Numbered from the stretch's first letter, positions 8,672-21,431 are shown. The stretch: DNA of 64,000 nt from Arthrobacter sp. ISL-5 (GCF_018613835.1 NZ_JAGGPM010000017.1:124655-188654), one strand, 5' to 3'. Notes: generated by a model not told the origin, from the letters alone. Program-made: numbers and translations.

Positions 8672-9906
8672 TACGCGTTCACCAGCCCGGCGGTTGAGCC
8701 TGCCCCGGCGGTGCTGGCCGAAGCCACGGGCGTCCCGGACAGGTCCAGCTCCGTGCCGTTCCTGCGGGCGAGGTCCGCCTCGAGTTCGCGGACGATCGGC
8801 AGGATGTCCTGGCCGAACGCTGCCACTTCCTCCTGGAAGTGCAGGTAGCCGGTGAGGAACAGGTTCACGCCGATCTTCTTGTACTCCACGATCCGCTCAG
8901 CGATCCGTTCCGGCGTGCCGATCAGCTGGGTCTTGAAGCCGTCGTTGTACTGGACCAGGTCCTCGAAGGTGGAGTCGGCCCACATGCCCTTGCCGTCCTT
9001 GGTGGAGGCGCCGGCTTCCTGGACGGCGTCGCGGAAACCCTGGACTGCGGGCTTGTGCGCCTTCTCCACGATTTCGCGGAGGGTGTCGCGGGCTTCCTTC
9101 TCGGAGTCGCGGGCGATCACGAAGCCGTTGAGGCCGAAGCGGGGGGCCGCGAGCCGGCCTTCGGCGCCGCGCTGAGTCTCCCGCCCGCTTTCTCCTGCGG
9201 AGGCGACCACGCCTGCGATGTTCTCCTTGAACCCGTCCAGGTCCTTGCCGTTGGAGAAGTACCAGTCCGCCACGCGGCCGGCGGTGGCCTGGGCCGCGGT
9301 GGAGTTGCCGCCGAAGAAGATCTCCGGGTGCGCGCGGCCGGGAACGTCCACCGGGGCCGGGTTCAGGGTGAAGTCGGTGATGTTGTAGTACTTGCCGGAC
9401 TGGCTGTACTCCTGCTCGGTCCAGAGGCCACGCAGGACCTTGATGAACTCCTCGGTGCGGACATAGCGTTCGTCATGCTCGAGCCATTCGAGGCCAAAGT
9501 TGGTGAACTCGTTCTTGAGCCAGCCGGAGACGATGTTCACGGCGGCGCGGCCGTTGGAGATGTGGTCCGCGGTGATGATGTATTTGGCCAGCACGCCGGG
9601 GTGCCACATGCCGGGGTGGACGGCGGAGATGACCTTGAGCCGCTCCGTGGCCGCCAGCAGCGCCAGGCTGAACGACGTGGCCTCGTGCTGCTTGTCCGCG
9701 CCGTAGGAGGCGGCGTAGCGGGTCTGGGTCAGGGCGTATTCGAAGCCTGAGTTTTCCGCGATCCGGGCCAGCTTCTTGTTGTAGTCGAAGTCCCAGCCGG
9801 TGCGCTGTTCGATCGTTGAGACCACCAGGCCGCCGGAAACGTTCGGCACCCAGTAAGCGAACTTGAGGGGCTCGGAAAGACGGGCAACGTTGCTGATGTC
9901 GTTCAT
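8671..9906 (-). CDS. sfnG: FMNH2-dependent dimethylsulfone-type monooxygenase
   Basis: A 411-residue bacterial luciferase-like (TIM-barrel) flavin monooxygenase. Sequence features match the SfnG branch: AYWVPNVSGGLVVS at the N terminus, RYAASYGADKQHEATSFSLALL, HPGMWHPGVLAKYI, ISNGRAAVNIVSGWLKNEF and the C-terminal IGTPERIAERI block. SfnG turns dimethylsulfone into methanesulfinate, releasing sulfur for biosynthesis; a relative acting on another sulfone or sulfonate is possible. The start is ATG 9906 (MNDISNVARLS), 10 nt after the acs stop; the frame is open further upstream but inside acs. Position between acs and metY supports an organosulfur scavenging role feeding methionine synthesis. A reductase partner is not in the window. 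Confidence 0.85.
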   Translation of the reverse strand: MNDISNVARLSEPLKFAYWVPNVSGGLVVSTIEQRTGWDFDYNKKLARIAENSGFEYALTQTRYAASYGADKQHEATSFSLALLAATERLKVISAVHPGMWHPGVLAKYIITADHISNGRAAVNIVSGWLKNEFTNFGLEWLEHDERYVRTEEFIKVLRGLWTEQEYSQSGKYYNITDFTLNPAPVDVPGRAHPEIFFGGNSTAAQATAGRVADWYFSNGKDLDGFKENIAGVVASAGESGRETQRGAEGRLAAPRFGLNGFVIARDSEKEARDTLREIVEKAHKPAVQGFRDAVQEAGASTKDGKGMWADSTFEDLVQYNDGFKTQLIGTPERIAERIVEYKKIGVNLFLTGYLHFQEEVAAFGQDILPIVRELEADLARRNGTELDLSGTPVASASTAGAGSTAGLVNA

Positions 9907-9916
9907 GATTGTTCCT

Positions 9917-12151
<2,235 letters not shown>

Positions 12152-12172
12152 TGCAGGTACTCCATCGGTCCT

Positions 12173-12299
12173 GGCAGTAGCACCCTCGTGTTCCTCCTCA
12201 AGAGAAGAAACAGTTCCGTGGGAATGGTCGTCTCACGTCACCGGGGTTGCTGCGGCTTCATCGATCCAGGTCTCTCAGCCGCTCGGGATGGTCACTACC
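12173..12299 (-). promoter_or_regulatory. SAM-I (S-box) riboswitch
   Basis: On the minus strand the leader carries the S-box core: ATCCCGAGCGGCTGAGAGAC, then CCTGGATCGATGAAGCC, and GCAACC (plus-strand 12245-12250). The P1 helix can form between GGTAGTG (12293-12299) and TACTGCC (12173-12179), about 22 nt before the acs start. There is no clear intrinsic terminator after P1. A short stem (CAGG/CCUG) can place the GGAG ribosome-binding site in its loop, so control is probably at translation initiation. Methionine-pathway genes (metY) downstream fit repression by SAM. Confidence 0.85.
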
Positions 12300-12437
12300 C
12301 ACTAAAACCGAGGCGCACGGTTCCACAAAATTCGTCCATTTTCCTGCGTAATATTCGTTCACGGCGGAACGCCCCGGCACGTTTTCAGTCATTTCTTCGG
12401 CAACTGCGCCGAAACGCCGCAGGAGTACGCTTGATGT

Positions 12438-12863
12438 ATGGCCCACGTTAACGATCGAGCAGTCGTTGAACGCCTCATGCGAACCAAGGGGACGTGGGCG
12501 ATCGTCGGCCTCAGCACCAACGAGTGGCGCTCCGCGTACGACGTCGCCCTGTACGTCCGGGACCGCATGGGCATGGAGATCATCCCGGTGAACCTTCCCG
12601 GAGACGACGTCCACGGGGAGAAGGGGTACCGCTCCCTGGGCGAAATCCCGGCGGAGAAGCACCCCATCGACGTCGTGGAGTGCTTTGTGAATTCCCACAA
12701 GGTGGGCCCGGTGATTGATCAGGCCATCGCGGTGGGCGCCAAAGCAATTTGGCTGCAGCTGGGAGTCTTCGACGACGCTGCGGTGGAGCGCGCGAAGGCC
12801 GCGGGCCTGGACGTGGTGGTGGACTCGTGCCCGGCCCGCGAAGGCTGGCACTTCGGCCTCTGA
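12438..12863 (+). CDS. CoA-binding domain protein (YccU type), paralogue 2
   Basis: A 141-residue CoA-binding domain protein: WAIVGLSTNEWRSAYDVALY, MEIIPVNLPG, PIDVVECFVNSHKVGPVID, AIWLQLGVFDDAAVE and DVVVDSCPAREGWHF. It aligns along its whole length with the protein at 6843-7337, so the two are paralogues at opposite ends of the SAM-riboswitch operon. It is transcribed divergently from acs. TACGCT (12426-12431) lies exactly 6 nt before the ATG, suggesting a leaderless transcript; an AGGAG 12 nt upstream overlaps the same place. Function is unknown beyond the expected CoA or acyl-CoA binding. Confidence 0.85.
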   Translation: MAHVNDRAVVERLMRTKGTWAIVGLSTNEWRSAYDVALYVRDRMGMEIIPVNLPGDDVHGEKGYRSLGEIPAEKHPIDVVECFVNSHKVGPVIDQAIAVGAKAIWLQLGVFDDAAVERAKAAGLDVVVDSCPAREGWHFGL

Positions 12864-12883
12864 GCCGGCCGTTCGGGCTGTGT

Positions 12884-13912
12884 TCAGGGCTTCATGAGCT
12901 GCGGGTAGTGACGTTCCGTCACATCCGGATGGGCGCGCATCCGGCCCTTGAGCATGTTGAGGCCAAAGGAGGCGAGCATCGGGTTGGACGGGTCATCCGA
13001 GATGCCCCGGGCCTGCGCCTCCAGCTCCTCCGGGAGCGGGACCGGCTCGATCACCGCATCCAGCCGCGGTGACCAGAAGAACGGCACGGAGTAACGGTCC
13101 ACACCGGGCGGCGGCGCCTGCACCCGGTGGATGGTGGCGGCGAGATAGCCCTCGGTTGCCACTTCCAGCATCTCGCCAAGGTTCACCACCAGCGCTCCGG
13201 GAATGGGTTCCACGGGCGTCCACCCGCTGGCTCCCGGCGGGAGCACCTCCAGGCCGCCTACCGCGTCCTGAAGGAGGAGGGTGACAAAACCGTAGTCCGC
13301 ATGCGAGCCCACGCCCTGGTCGCCGGCAGCTTCCACCACTCCGCCGACGTAGTGGACAAGCTTGCCCATCCAGGCGGGTGAGTCCCGGAAGGGTTCGTCA
13401 AAGTAGTCCTCCGGCAGTTGGAGCGAAACTGCGATCGCTCGCAGAAGTTCGCCTCCCACCCTGGACATGAGCTCTGCCCAGGCCATCGCAGCCTGCTCCA
13501 GCTCCGGCAACGAGTCATCCGGCCACATGTTGTGGCCTTGGAGGAGCCAGTACGGCTGCTCGAGGGGATAATCCAGTACCGGTTCACGGTCGGGAGAGTA
13601 GTCGATCTGCTCCCGCGCGTCCGCCCTTCCCTGCGTGACCTCCGTGCCCATTCGGGTGTACCCACGGAAATGCGGGGAGAGCCGGTTGTCCAGCTTCATC
13701 CGTTCCTCGAGGGGCAGATCGAAGAAGCGCTTGATGGTTGCCAGGAGATCCTCCGCCTGGCCGGGCGCGGCCCCGTAGCCGACGAGCTGGAAGAAGCCAA
13801 CCCGGTGCGAGGCATCGCGGAGCTGCTCGATGAAGTCCGGACTAAACGACCCGTCGGCCTGACGCGCGGCGGCCAAGTCCAGAACAGGTATCGTCTCCTG
13901 ATCCTGTGGCAT
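12884..13912 (-). CDS. 2-oxoglutarate/Fe(II)-dependent oxygenase, isopenicillin N synthase family
   Basis: A 342-residue enzyme of the plant/fungal-type 2OG oxygenase family. The N-terminal domain starts IPVLDLAAAR. The jelly-roll core has the iron ligands His204 and Asp206 (GSHADYGF) and His262 (TIHRV), plus the 2-oxoglutarate-binding Arg273-x-Ser275 (DRYSVPFF). All key residues are present, so it should be active; the substrate is unknown. The ATG at 13912 lies 6 nt after TAGTCT, read on the minus strand, so the mRNA is probably leaderless. It is divergent from the YjbR gene and convergent with the CoA-binding gene. Confidence 0.88.
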   Translation of the reverse strand: MPQDQETIPVLDLAAARQADGSFSPDFIEQLRDASHRVGFFQLVGYGAAPGQAEDLLATIKRFFDLPLEERMKLDNRLSPHFRGYTRMGTEVTQGRADAREQIDYSPDREPVLDYPLEQPYWLLQGHNMWPDDSLPELEQAAMAWAELMSRVGGELLRAIAVSLQLPEDYFDEPFRDSPAWMGKLVHYVGGVVEAAGDQGVGSHADYGFVTLLLQDAVGGLEVLPPGASGWTPVEPIPGALVVNLGEMLEVATEGYLAATIHRVQAPPPGVDRYSVPFFWSPRLDAVIEPVPLPEELEAQARGISDDPSNPMLASFGLNMLKGRMRAHPDVTERHYPQLMKP

Positions 13913-13918
13913 AGTCGC

Positions 13919-13951
13919 AGACTAGCACCGGCGTGGAAGGCTTTATAGGCT
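13919..13951. promoter_or_regulatory. Back-to-back leaderless -10 boxes
   Basis: Two TANNNT boxes face away from each other: TAGTCT on the minus strand (13919-13924), 6 nt from the oxygenase ATG, and TAGGCT on the plus strand (13946-13951), 6 nt from the YjbR ATG. Neither gene has a Shine-Dalgarno, so both are probably transcribed from the start codon. The two promoters overlap over only about 45 nt. Confidence 0.6.
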
Positions 13952-13957
13952 CGCTGC

Positions 13958-14467
13958 ATGGATACAGCCGAACTCAGGGAGATCTGCCTCAGCTTTCCGG
14001 GTGCCTTCGAGGACTTTCCCTTCGGCCCCGAGACATCCGTCTTCAAGGTCCGGGCGGCTGTGGCCGGCGGCGCGCGGCACGGAGCAAAGATGTTCGCTGC
14101 TTCGACGATGGATCCGGCGGATTGGTCCGTGAGCCTCAAATGCGAACCGGCGTTGGCGGAACAGCTGCGTGCGGCGCACCCCGAAATTACCGGCGCCTGG
14201 CACATGAACAAGACGCACTGGAACGGCGTTCGGCTGGACGGGTCGTTGCCGGACGACATGATCCGCGACATGGTGGAGGATTCCTACGACCTCGTCGTGG
14301 CATCGCTGAGCCGGAAGCAGCAGGAGCAACTTGGCTGGGCGCGTCTGGCCGGCGCCCACGACACGACGTCCGACGACGGCTCTTCCGCCTCCGCCTCCGG
14401 CTCCGGGTCCGCCTCCGGCTCCGGCTCCGCTCCCGTCGATGCCGCCCGCACGGGACGGCAGCGTTGA
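13958..14467 (+). CDS. MmcQ/YjbR-like protein with Ser-Gly tail
   Basis: A 169-residue protein whose first about 130 residues match the MmcQ/YjbR (CyaY-like fold) family: LREICLSFPGAFEDFPFG, VFKVRA, SLKCEP, HMNKTHWNGVRLDGSLPDD and MVEDSYDLVVASLSRK. These proteins are described as DNA-binding-like, but a function is not established. The last about 30 residues are a (SA/GS)n low-complexity tail encoded by near-identical TCCGG repeats, absent from typical members. It is transcribed from a probable leaderless promoter (TAGGCT, N6, ATG). The stop overlaps the TTG start of the next gene. Confidence 0.82.
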   Translation: MDTAELREICLSFPGAFEDFPFGPETSVFKVRAAVAGGARHGAKMFAASTMDPADWSVSLKCEPALAEQLRAAHPEITGAWHMNKTHWNGVRLDGSLPDDMIRDMVEDSYDLVVASLSRKQQEQLGWARLAGAHDTTSDDGSSASASGSGSASGSGSAPVDAARTGRQR

Positions 14468-15012
14468 CTGGAAAGCGCCTGGCGCGCGGCGAGCTCAACT
14501 ATCCAGGCATCGGCTCCACCGAGCATGGCCAGCCCCCGGAGGGATTCCCCTGCCTCGTATCGCAGACCTACCTCGGCGAGGGCCTCGCCGTCTACCGCCG
14601 GGTGGCGCAGGGCCTGCTGACGTGGGAGCTGCAGCGGCGGTCCGGGCTGCGGGTCCGCACCGAGTCCGACGTCGTGGTCCCCGGCGCGCGCGTGGTGAGC
14701 GGATTCGGCGTCGGTCCCTTCCGCATCAACGCGCCCTGCGAGGTGGTGTGGGTCCACCCGCCCCTGCCGGGCGGCGCGCCGCAGCGTGCCGGCTTCGCGT
14801 ACGGCACGCTGCCGGGTCACCCCGAGCGGGGCGAGGAGGCGTTCGAGGTGGAGATCGATGCCCAGGGCAGCGTGTTTCTCAAGATCACCGCCTTCAGCAG
14901 GCACTCCAATTGGTTCTACAGGGCCGGCGGCGCACTGGCCAGGCGGGCGCAGAGCCTGATCACTTCCCGATACATTGAAGGTGCACGCCAACTCGCCGCA
15001 GGTGAAAGCTGA
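14464..15012 (+). CDS. DUF1990 family protein
   Basis: A 182-residue protein of the DUF1990 family: LNYPGIGSTEHG near the start, YLGEGLAVYRRVAQGLLTWELQ, RINAPCEVVWV, FAYGTLPGHPERGEEAFEV and SVFLKITAFSRHSNWFYRAGG. The family has a START/SRPBCC-like lipid-binding look, but no known reaction. The best start is TTG 14464, which overlaps the previous stop; the frame stays open upstream but would run antisense-like through the YjbR gene. It is translationally coupled to that gene and followed 14 nt later by the TPR gene, so the three are probably one operon. Confidence 0.82.
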   Translation: MTGKRLARGELNYPGIGSTEHGQPPEGFPCLVSQTYLGEGLAVYRRVAQGLLTWELQRRSGLRVRTESDVVVPGARVVSGFGVGPFRINAPCEVVWVHPPLPGGAPQRAGFAYGTLPGHPERGEEAFEVEIDAQGSVFLKITAFSRHSNWFYRAGGALARRAQSLITSRYIEGARQLAAGES

Positions 15013-15026
15013 TCAGGAGAAGGTAC

Positions 15027-15653
15027 ATGCTGGACCAAAAGACCCTTGACCGTTTATGGAATTTCGAGGATCCGGAGCTGTCCGAGCAGCGTTTCCGGGA
15101 CGCGATGGCCGACCAGAAGTACGACGCCGACGAAAGGGCCGAGCTCGCCACCCAGCTGGGGCGGGCGATCGGACTGCAGGGCCTCTTTGAAGAGGCGGAC
15201 GCACTGCTCGATTCAATCGACGGGGAGGACGAGCCAACCATCGGCGTCCGAATCCTGCTGGAGCGCGGACGGGTCCTGAATTCGAGCGGCCATGCCGCGA
15301 TGGCGGTGCCGCTGTTCGAGCAGGCAGCCGAGCTCGGTGACCATCTCGGCGAGGAGTTCCTCGCCGTGGACGCACTGCACATGCTGGCCATCGCGGACTC
15401 CGCCCATGCGGAAACCTGGACCCGGAGCGCGCTGGAGTACGCATCCACCGCCCACGACGCCTTCGCCAGGCGCTGGATGGTGGCGCTGCACAACAACCTC
15501 GGCTGGACACTCCACGGCGCGGGCCGGCTCACCGAAGCCCTGGTGGAATTCCAGCTGGCCGAACAGTGGGCGGAGCGGGTGGGGACCCCGGCCCAGCAGC
15601 AGCACGCCCGTGAGGCGATCGACGAATGCGAGCATGCCCTGGCCGGGGGCTGA
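15027..15653 (+). CDS. Tetratricopeptide-repeat protein
   Basis: A 208-residue all-helical protein with TPR-like repeats: ERAELATQLGRAIGLQGLFEEADALL, VRILLERGRVLNSSGH, and HNNLGWTLHGAGRLTEALVEF, covering about residues 35-195. No signal peptide or enzymatic domain. The ATG at 15027 follows AGGAGAAGG closely. It begins 14 nt after the DUF1990 gene and likely shares its transcript. TPR proteins mediate protein-protein contacts; the partner is unknown. Confidence 0.8.
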   Translation: MLDQKTLDRLWNFEDPELSEQRFRDAMADQKYDADERAELATQLGRAIGLQGLFEEADALLDSIDGEDEPTIGVRILLERGRVLNSSGHAAMAVPLFEQAAELGDHLGEEFLAVDALHMLAIADSAHAETWTRSALEYASTAHDAFARRWMVALHNNLGWTLHGAGRLTEALVEFQLAEQWAERVGTPAQQQHAREAIDECEHALAGG

Positions 15654-15757
15654 GTCTGGCGGCTGAGCACGCGGGCCGCGACGGCCGGTGAAAGAATTGA
15701 TCCTTTGAAGTGCACGAGCTGAACCCCAGCAGGGCCACGATTGGAAGGCGATCTCCC

Positions 15758-16075
15758 GTGATTTTCATTGTCGTTAAGTTTAAGGTCAAGCCCGACTGGT
15801 CTGAGAAGTGGCTCGACCTCGTGGCTGACTTCACCGAGGCCACCCGGCGGGAGCCCGGCAACCTGTGGTTCGACTGGTCCCGCAGCGTGGACGATCCCCA
15901 TGAGTTTGTGCTCGTGGAAGCGTTCAAGGACGACGCCGCCGGGGACCACGTCAACAGTGCCCACTTCAAGCGGGCCATGGCCGACATGCCGCAGGCACTC
16001 GCGGAGACACCCCGGATCATCAGCCGCCAGCTCGACGGCGAGGGCTGGGACCGGATGGGCGAACTCACCATCTGA
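15758..16075 (+). CDS. Antibiotic biosynthesis monooxygenase (ABM) domain protein
   Basis: A 105-residue single-domain dimeric alpha/beta barrel protein: IFIVVKFKVKPDWSEKWLDL at the start, REPGNLWFDWSRS, EFVLVEAFKDDAAGDHV and FKRAMADMP. This is the ABM/YgiN family, which includes cofactor-free quinol or aldehyde oxygenases. The GTG at 15758 has GGAAGG 9 nt upstream and begins exactly at the first beta strand; the upstream start at 15710 would add 16 unrelated residues. It stands alone between the TPR gene and the DUF503 gene. Confidence 0.85.
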   Translation: MIFIVVKFKVKPDWSEKWLDLVADFTEATRREPGNLWFDWSRSVDDPHEFVLVEAFKDDAAGDHVNSAHFKRAMADMPQALAETPRIISRQLDGEGWDRMGELTI

Positions 16076-16096
16076 CCGCGTCGATACGATTAAGCC

Positions 16097-16390
16097 ATGT
16101 GGATCGGATGGATTGAGTTCGACATCCTCCTCGGGGACGTCCAGAGCCTGAAGGAGAAGCGCGCCTTCGTCAGGCCGCTGCTGGCGGAGGTCAAGCGCCG
16201 CTTCGATGTCTCCGTTGCAGAGGTAGGGGACCACGAGCAGTACCGGCGCACGCAGGTGGGGGCCGGCCTCGTCGCCGCCGACCGGGCGCACCTCGTGGCG
16301 GTCCTCACCGCCGTCGAGCGCTTCGTGGCCGCCCGGCCGGAGATCGAGCTGCTCAGCGCGAGGCAGCGCGAACTCCACAGCGAGGACTAA
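16097..16390 (+). CDS. DUF503 family protein
   Basis: A 97-residue protein of the YlxP/DUF503 family: MWIGWIEFDILLGDVQSLKEKRAFVRPLL, KRRFDVSVAEVGDHEQYRRTQVG, and VERFVAARPEIELLSARQREL. Members often sit next to rbfA or infB; here it stands alone. TACGAT (16085-16090) lies 6 nt before the ATG and no Shine-Dalgarno is visible, so the mRNA is probably leaderless. Function unknown. Confidence 0.88.
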   Translation: MWIGWIEFDILLGDVQSLKEKRAFVRPLLAEVKRRFDVSVAEVGDHEQYRRTQVGAGLVAADRAHLVAVLTAVERFVAARPEIELLSARQRELHSED

Positions 16391-16396
16391 ACCAGA

Positions 16397-16460
16397 CCAT
16401 CGATTGCTCCGTAACGGCCCTTTTGAGCGTCCATAAGGGCCGCTACGGAGCAGTCGATGG
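16397..16460. repeat. Imperfect palindrome, left flank of nuclease-like gene
   Basis: A 64-nt inverted repeat: CCATCGA, TGCTCCGTA and CGGCCCTT pair with their complements around a 12-nt loop (TTGAGCGTCCAT), with only two mismatches in 26 positions. The right half, TACGGAGCAGTCGATGG, and the TGAGCG loop core recur in the same orientation at 17458-17517 on the other side of the gene. Confidence 0.9.
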
Positions 16461-16511
16461 AGGGTGTGGATAACTTCTGCACCGCGCATGGGGTTCTGAT
16501 CTGATGAATCC

Positions 16512-17453
16512 ATGAAAACCGCACGCCGGCTCCCGGAGGAGTTAGAAGGACGCCCGTTCACCGTCGCCGAGGCAGGCCGCGCCGGCGTCACCGCGAAGCG
16601 GTTGCGCCACGGGTCGCTGACGGCTTTGGGAAGAGGTATCCGATCGAAGGGCCCGACGTCGGAGCTCCCCTTAAGCGTCAGAGTGCGGCCATTCATCGAG
16701 GTCAATGACGGATGCGCCGCATCCCACCTCACCGCCGCGGAGCTCTCATCGCTGCCGCGTCGCCGGCAGAAGGAGGCACAGCAGATGTACCACGTGATCC
16801 GACCGGAGGGCGCCGCCCATCTCAACCGCCCCCACGTGATCGTCCACCGCATGAAGCTCTACGAGGACGAAGTCACCGTGCTGGACGGGATACCCATCAC
16901 CACTCCGGAGCGCACATGGCTGGACCTGGCCGAAATGCTAAGCGTCGACGAACTCGTGGTCGCCGGTGACAGCTGCGTCCGTGTTCCGCGTGCCGAGCTG
17001 GAGGGCAGAGATATGCCGCTGTGTAGTCTGGACGACCTCCAGCGGATGATCGACCGCCATAAGGGAAAGCGCGGCATCCGCAAAGCCAAGGAAGCCATCA
17101 AGCTCATCCGCGTAGGCTCCGACTCCCCGCAGGAGTCCCTGCTGCGGCTGGCCATGAAAAGGGCGGGGCTGCCAGAGCCGGAACTGAACGTTCCCATCAT
17201 CGACGACGACGGAACCAGGCACCATCAGCCGGACCTCTCGTACCGAAAATACAGGATCGGCATCGAATACGAGGGTGAGCACCATGGCGACGAAGGGCAG
17301 ATTGTCCGGGACATCGCCCGCTCCGAGAGATACGAATCCTTGGGCTGGACGGAGGTCCGCATCTCCAAGCGCCACATGGTCAACGACGCCAAGGCGGCTG
17401 TGGCCAAAGTCCGGACGGCCTTGGTCCGGGCCGGCTGGCGGCCTGGCCGTTAA
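16512..17453 (+). CDS. AbiEi-like N terminus plus PD-(D/E)XK nuclease-like C terminus, palindrome-flanked
   Basis: A 313-residue cytoplasmic protein. Residues 1-150 resemble the AbiEi/transcriptional-regulator-like region common in actinobacteria (FTVAEAGRAGVTAKRL; IPITTPERTWLDLAEML). Residues 205-305 look like a DUF559/Vsr-type endonuclease fold: SPQESLLRLAMKRAGLPEPELN, Asp241 in QPDLSY, Glu252 and Glu254 in IEYEGEHHGD, then RYESLGWTEVRIS. The acidic residues keep the order of a PD-(D/E)XK site, with a second-motif Glu in place of D/EXK. Two copies of a long palindrome frame the gene. No partner toxin is visible. Defence or self-mobility is speculative. Confidence 0.7.
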   Translation: MKTARRLPEELEGRPFTVAEAGRAGVTAKRLRHGSLTALGRGIRSKGPTSELPLSVRVRPFIEVNDGCAASHLTAAELSSLPRRRQKEAQQMYHVIRPEGAAHLNRPHVIVHRMKLYEDEVTVLDGIPITTPERTWLDLAEMLSVDELVVAGDSCVRVPRAELEGRDMPLCSLDDLQRMIDRHKGKRGIRKAKEAIKLIRVGSDSPQESLLRLAMKRAGLPEPELNVPIIDDDGTRHHQPDLSYRKYRIGIEYEGEHHGDEGQIVRDIARSERYESLGWTEVRISKRHMVNDAKAAVAKVRTALVRAGWRPGR

Positions 17454-17457
17454 CGAA

Positions 17458-17517
17458 CGAATGCTCCGTAACTGCCCTTCTGAGCGATCAAAAGGGCAGT
17501 TACGGAGCAGTCGATGG
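17458..17517. repeat. Imperfect palindrome, right flank of nuclease-like gene
   Basis: TGCTCCGTAACTGCCCTT (17462-17479) pairs perfectly with 17492-17509, around a loop containing TGAGCG. Outer bases CGA/TCG extend the stem past one mismatch. The sequence continues GTCGATGG as in the left copy. It lies between the convergent nuclease and purL stops, so it may also act as a terminator. Confidence 0.9.
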
Positions 17518-17524
17518 ATGGGGA

Positions 17525-19854
<2,330 letters not shown>

Positions 19855-19858
<4 letters not shown>

Positions 19859-20628
19859 TTGTTTGCTCCCACGATCTTGTTCAGGACAGAGGTGAAGAAA
19901 GCGAGGCCGTCGGTGTCCGATCCGCCGATTCCGTCCAGGGACTCGGGGCCGTAGCCGACCTCCACCGCGTGCTCGGGGTGGGGCATGAGGCCCACCACGT
20001 TGCCGGCGGCGTTGGAGATGCCGGCGATGTCGCGGCGGGAACCGTTCGGGTTGAAGCCCACGTAGCGGAACACCACGCGGCCTTCGGCCTCGAGGGCGTC
20101 CAGGGTTTTCTCGTCGGCGATGTACTGGCCGTCCTGGTTCTTCAGGGGCACCGTGATCTCCTGGCCTGCCTCGTAATCGAGGGTCCAGTCGGTGCTGTTG
20201 TTTTCAACCCGCAGCACCTGGTCGCGGCACATGAACTTCAGGTGGTCGTTCTTGATCATGGAACCGGGCAGCAGGTGAGACTCGGTGAGGATCTGGAAGC
20301 CGTTGCAGATGCCCAGCACGGGCAGCCTGGCGTCGGAGTTAGCGGCGTCGATGATCTTGGACATCAGCGGAGCAAAGCGCGCGATGGCGCCGGCACGGAG
20401 GTAGTCGCCGTAGGAAAACCCGCCGGGAATGACGACGGCGTCCACGTCACCCAGTGCGTTGTCCGCGTGCCAGAGCGGCACGGGGGTGCCGCCGGCGAGG
20501 CGGACCGCGCGGGCGGCGTCGCGGTCATCAAGTGTTCCTGGGAAGGTGACGACGCCGATGCGGGCGCCGGCCAGCCGCGGCTCGGCGGCGACGGCGACTG
20601 CCTCGCCGATCAGGGGAAGTTCAGTCAT
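19855..20628 (-). CDS. purQ: Phosphoribosylformylglycinamidine synthase, glutaminase subunit
   Basis: A 257-residue class I glutamine amidotransferase. The nucleophile Cys108 lies in [11 protein letters not shown]; the His/Glu pair lies in MPHPEHAVE near the C terminus; [16 protein letters not shown] forms the oxyanion region. It releases ammonia from glutamine for PurL. About 20 residues precede the usual KIGVVTFPG start; the ATG at 20628 is 1 nt after the purS stop, so this extension appears real. Overlaps purL by ATGA. Confidence 0.96.
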
Positions 20629-20629
20629 G

Positions 20630-20881
20630 TCAGGCCTCGACGACCTCGACGTTGACGACGTCCTCGATCACGGGGTTGGACAGCAGGGTCTCCGCGGCTT
20701 CCCGGGCCTGGGCCAGGATTGCGTCGGTCACCTCGCCGTCGACGGTCAGTTCGAAACGCTTGCCCTGGCGGACAGAGCTAAAGCTGGTGAAGCCCAAGCG
20801 GGGGAGTGCACCCACGATGGCCTTCCCCTGCGGGTCCAGAATCTCGGGCTTGGGCATGACGTCGACAACGATCCGGGGCAT
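20630..20881 (-). CDS. purS: Phosphoribosylformylglycinamidine synthase subunit PurS
   Basis: An 83-residue PurS, the small subunit that bridges PurQ and PurL. It reads [20 protein letters not shown], then [13 protein letters not shown] and [14 protein letters not shown]. The ATG at 20881 has AGGAG 7 nt upstream; an in-frame start at 20905 has none. The operon promoter probably lies in the 240-nt region to 21119, where TAGAAT on the minus strand (21010-21015) is a candidate -10; nothing else was recognised there. Confidence 0.93.
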   Translation of the reverse strand: MPRIVVDVMPKPEILDPQGKAIVGALPRLGFTSFSSVRQGKRFELTVDGEVTDAILAQAREAAETLLSNPVIEDVVNVEVVEA

Positions 20882-21119
20882 CCGGTAACTCCTGTGCGTG
20901 AGCATTGGGTAAGGGCGCAGCGGAGTGATGCCGTCTCACGCCATTCCTCTGTGGCCTGGGCGGTACAAATGGCACAACATGGACGAGCGCTCCGCGAGCT
21001 TGCTAGCCCATTCTACCGGCCCCGGCGCTGCACGCCGTATTCGGGACCGCCGGCGCCGGAGCGCACGAAGGACGACGGCGGCTCTGGCCCGCCGTCCCCG
21101 CCGTCAGTAGGATTGCGGA

Positions 21120-21305
21120 ATGGGTGAGAAACCGAAATCCGTATTGTTGCCGTTGGTTGCTGCCGCCGTATTCGCGGGACTGGGCAAGATGGTCCTCCAT
21201 AAGATCAAGGCCGACCGAGCTGCCAGGCAGAACCACGTCGCAGGCCCGGTGGACGAGAAGACGCGCCAGTGGATCAGTGACGTAGTCCGCACGCCCCGGC
21301 AGTAG
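21120..21305 (+). CDS. Small single-pass membrane protein
   Basis: A 61-residue protein with one hydrophobic helix (about residues 7-28, VLLPLVAAAVFAGLGKMVL) followed by a basic, polar tail. TAGGAT (21108-21113) is 6 nt before the ATG, a leaderless arrangement; the same bases could be read as a weak Shine-Dalgarno. A strong terminator follows 34 nt after the stop, so it is a compact independent gene. Not recognised; function unknown. Confidence 0.7.
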   Translation: MGEKPKSVLLPLVAAAVFAGLGKMVLHKIKADRAARQNHVAGPVDEKTRQWISDVVRTPRQ

Positions 21306-21338
21306 CCGGTCCAGCAGCGCCAACACCGCATGCCGCAA

Positions 21339-21375
21339 CGGCGGGTGCCCCTCGCGGGCGCCCGCCGCGGCTTTT
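21339..21375 (+). terminator. Terminator of the small membrane protein gene
   Basis: A 12-bp stem (21339-21350 with 21356-21367, one T-G wobble) and a 5-nt loop, then CGGCTTTT ending at 21375. Confidence 0.8.
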
Positions 21376-21431
21376 AACGCAGCCCTTTCCGAGTGACAGA
21401 AAAATTTTGTCTTTGTGTCCTATGTCATAAC

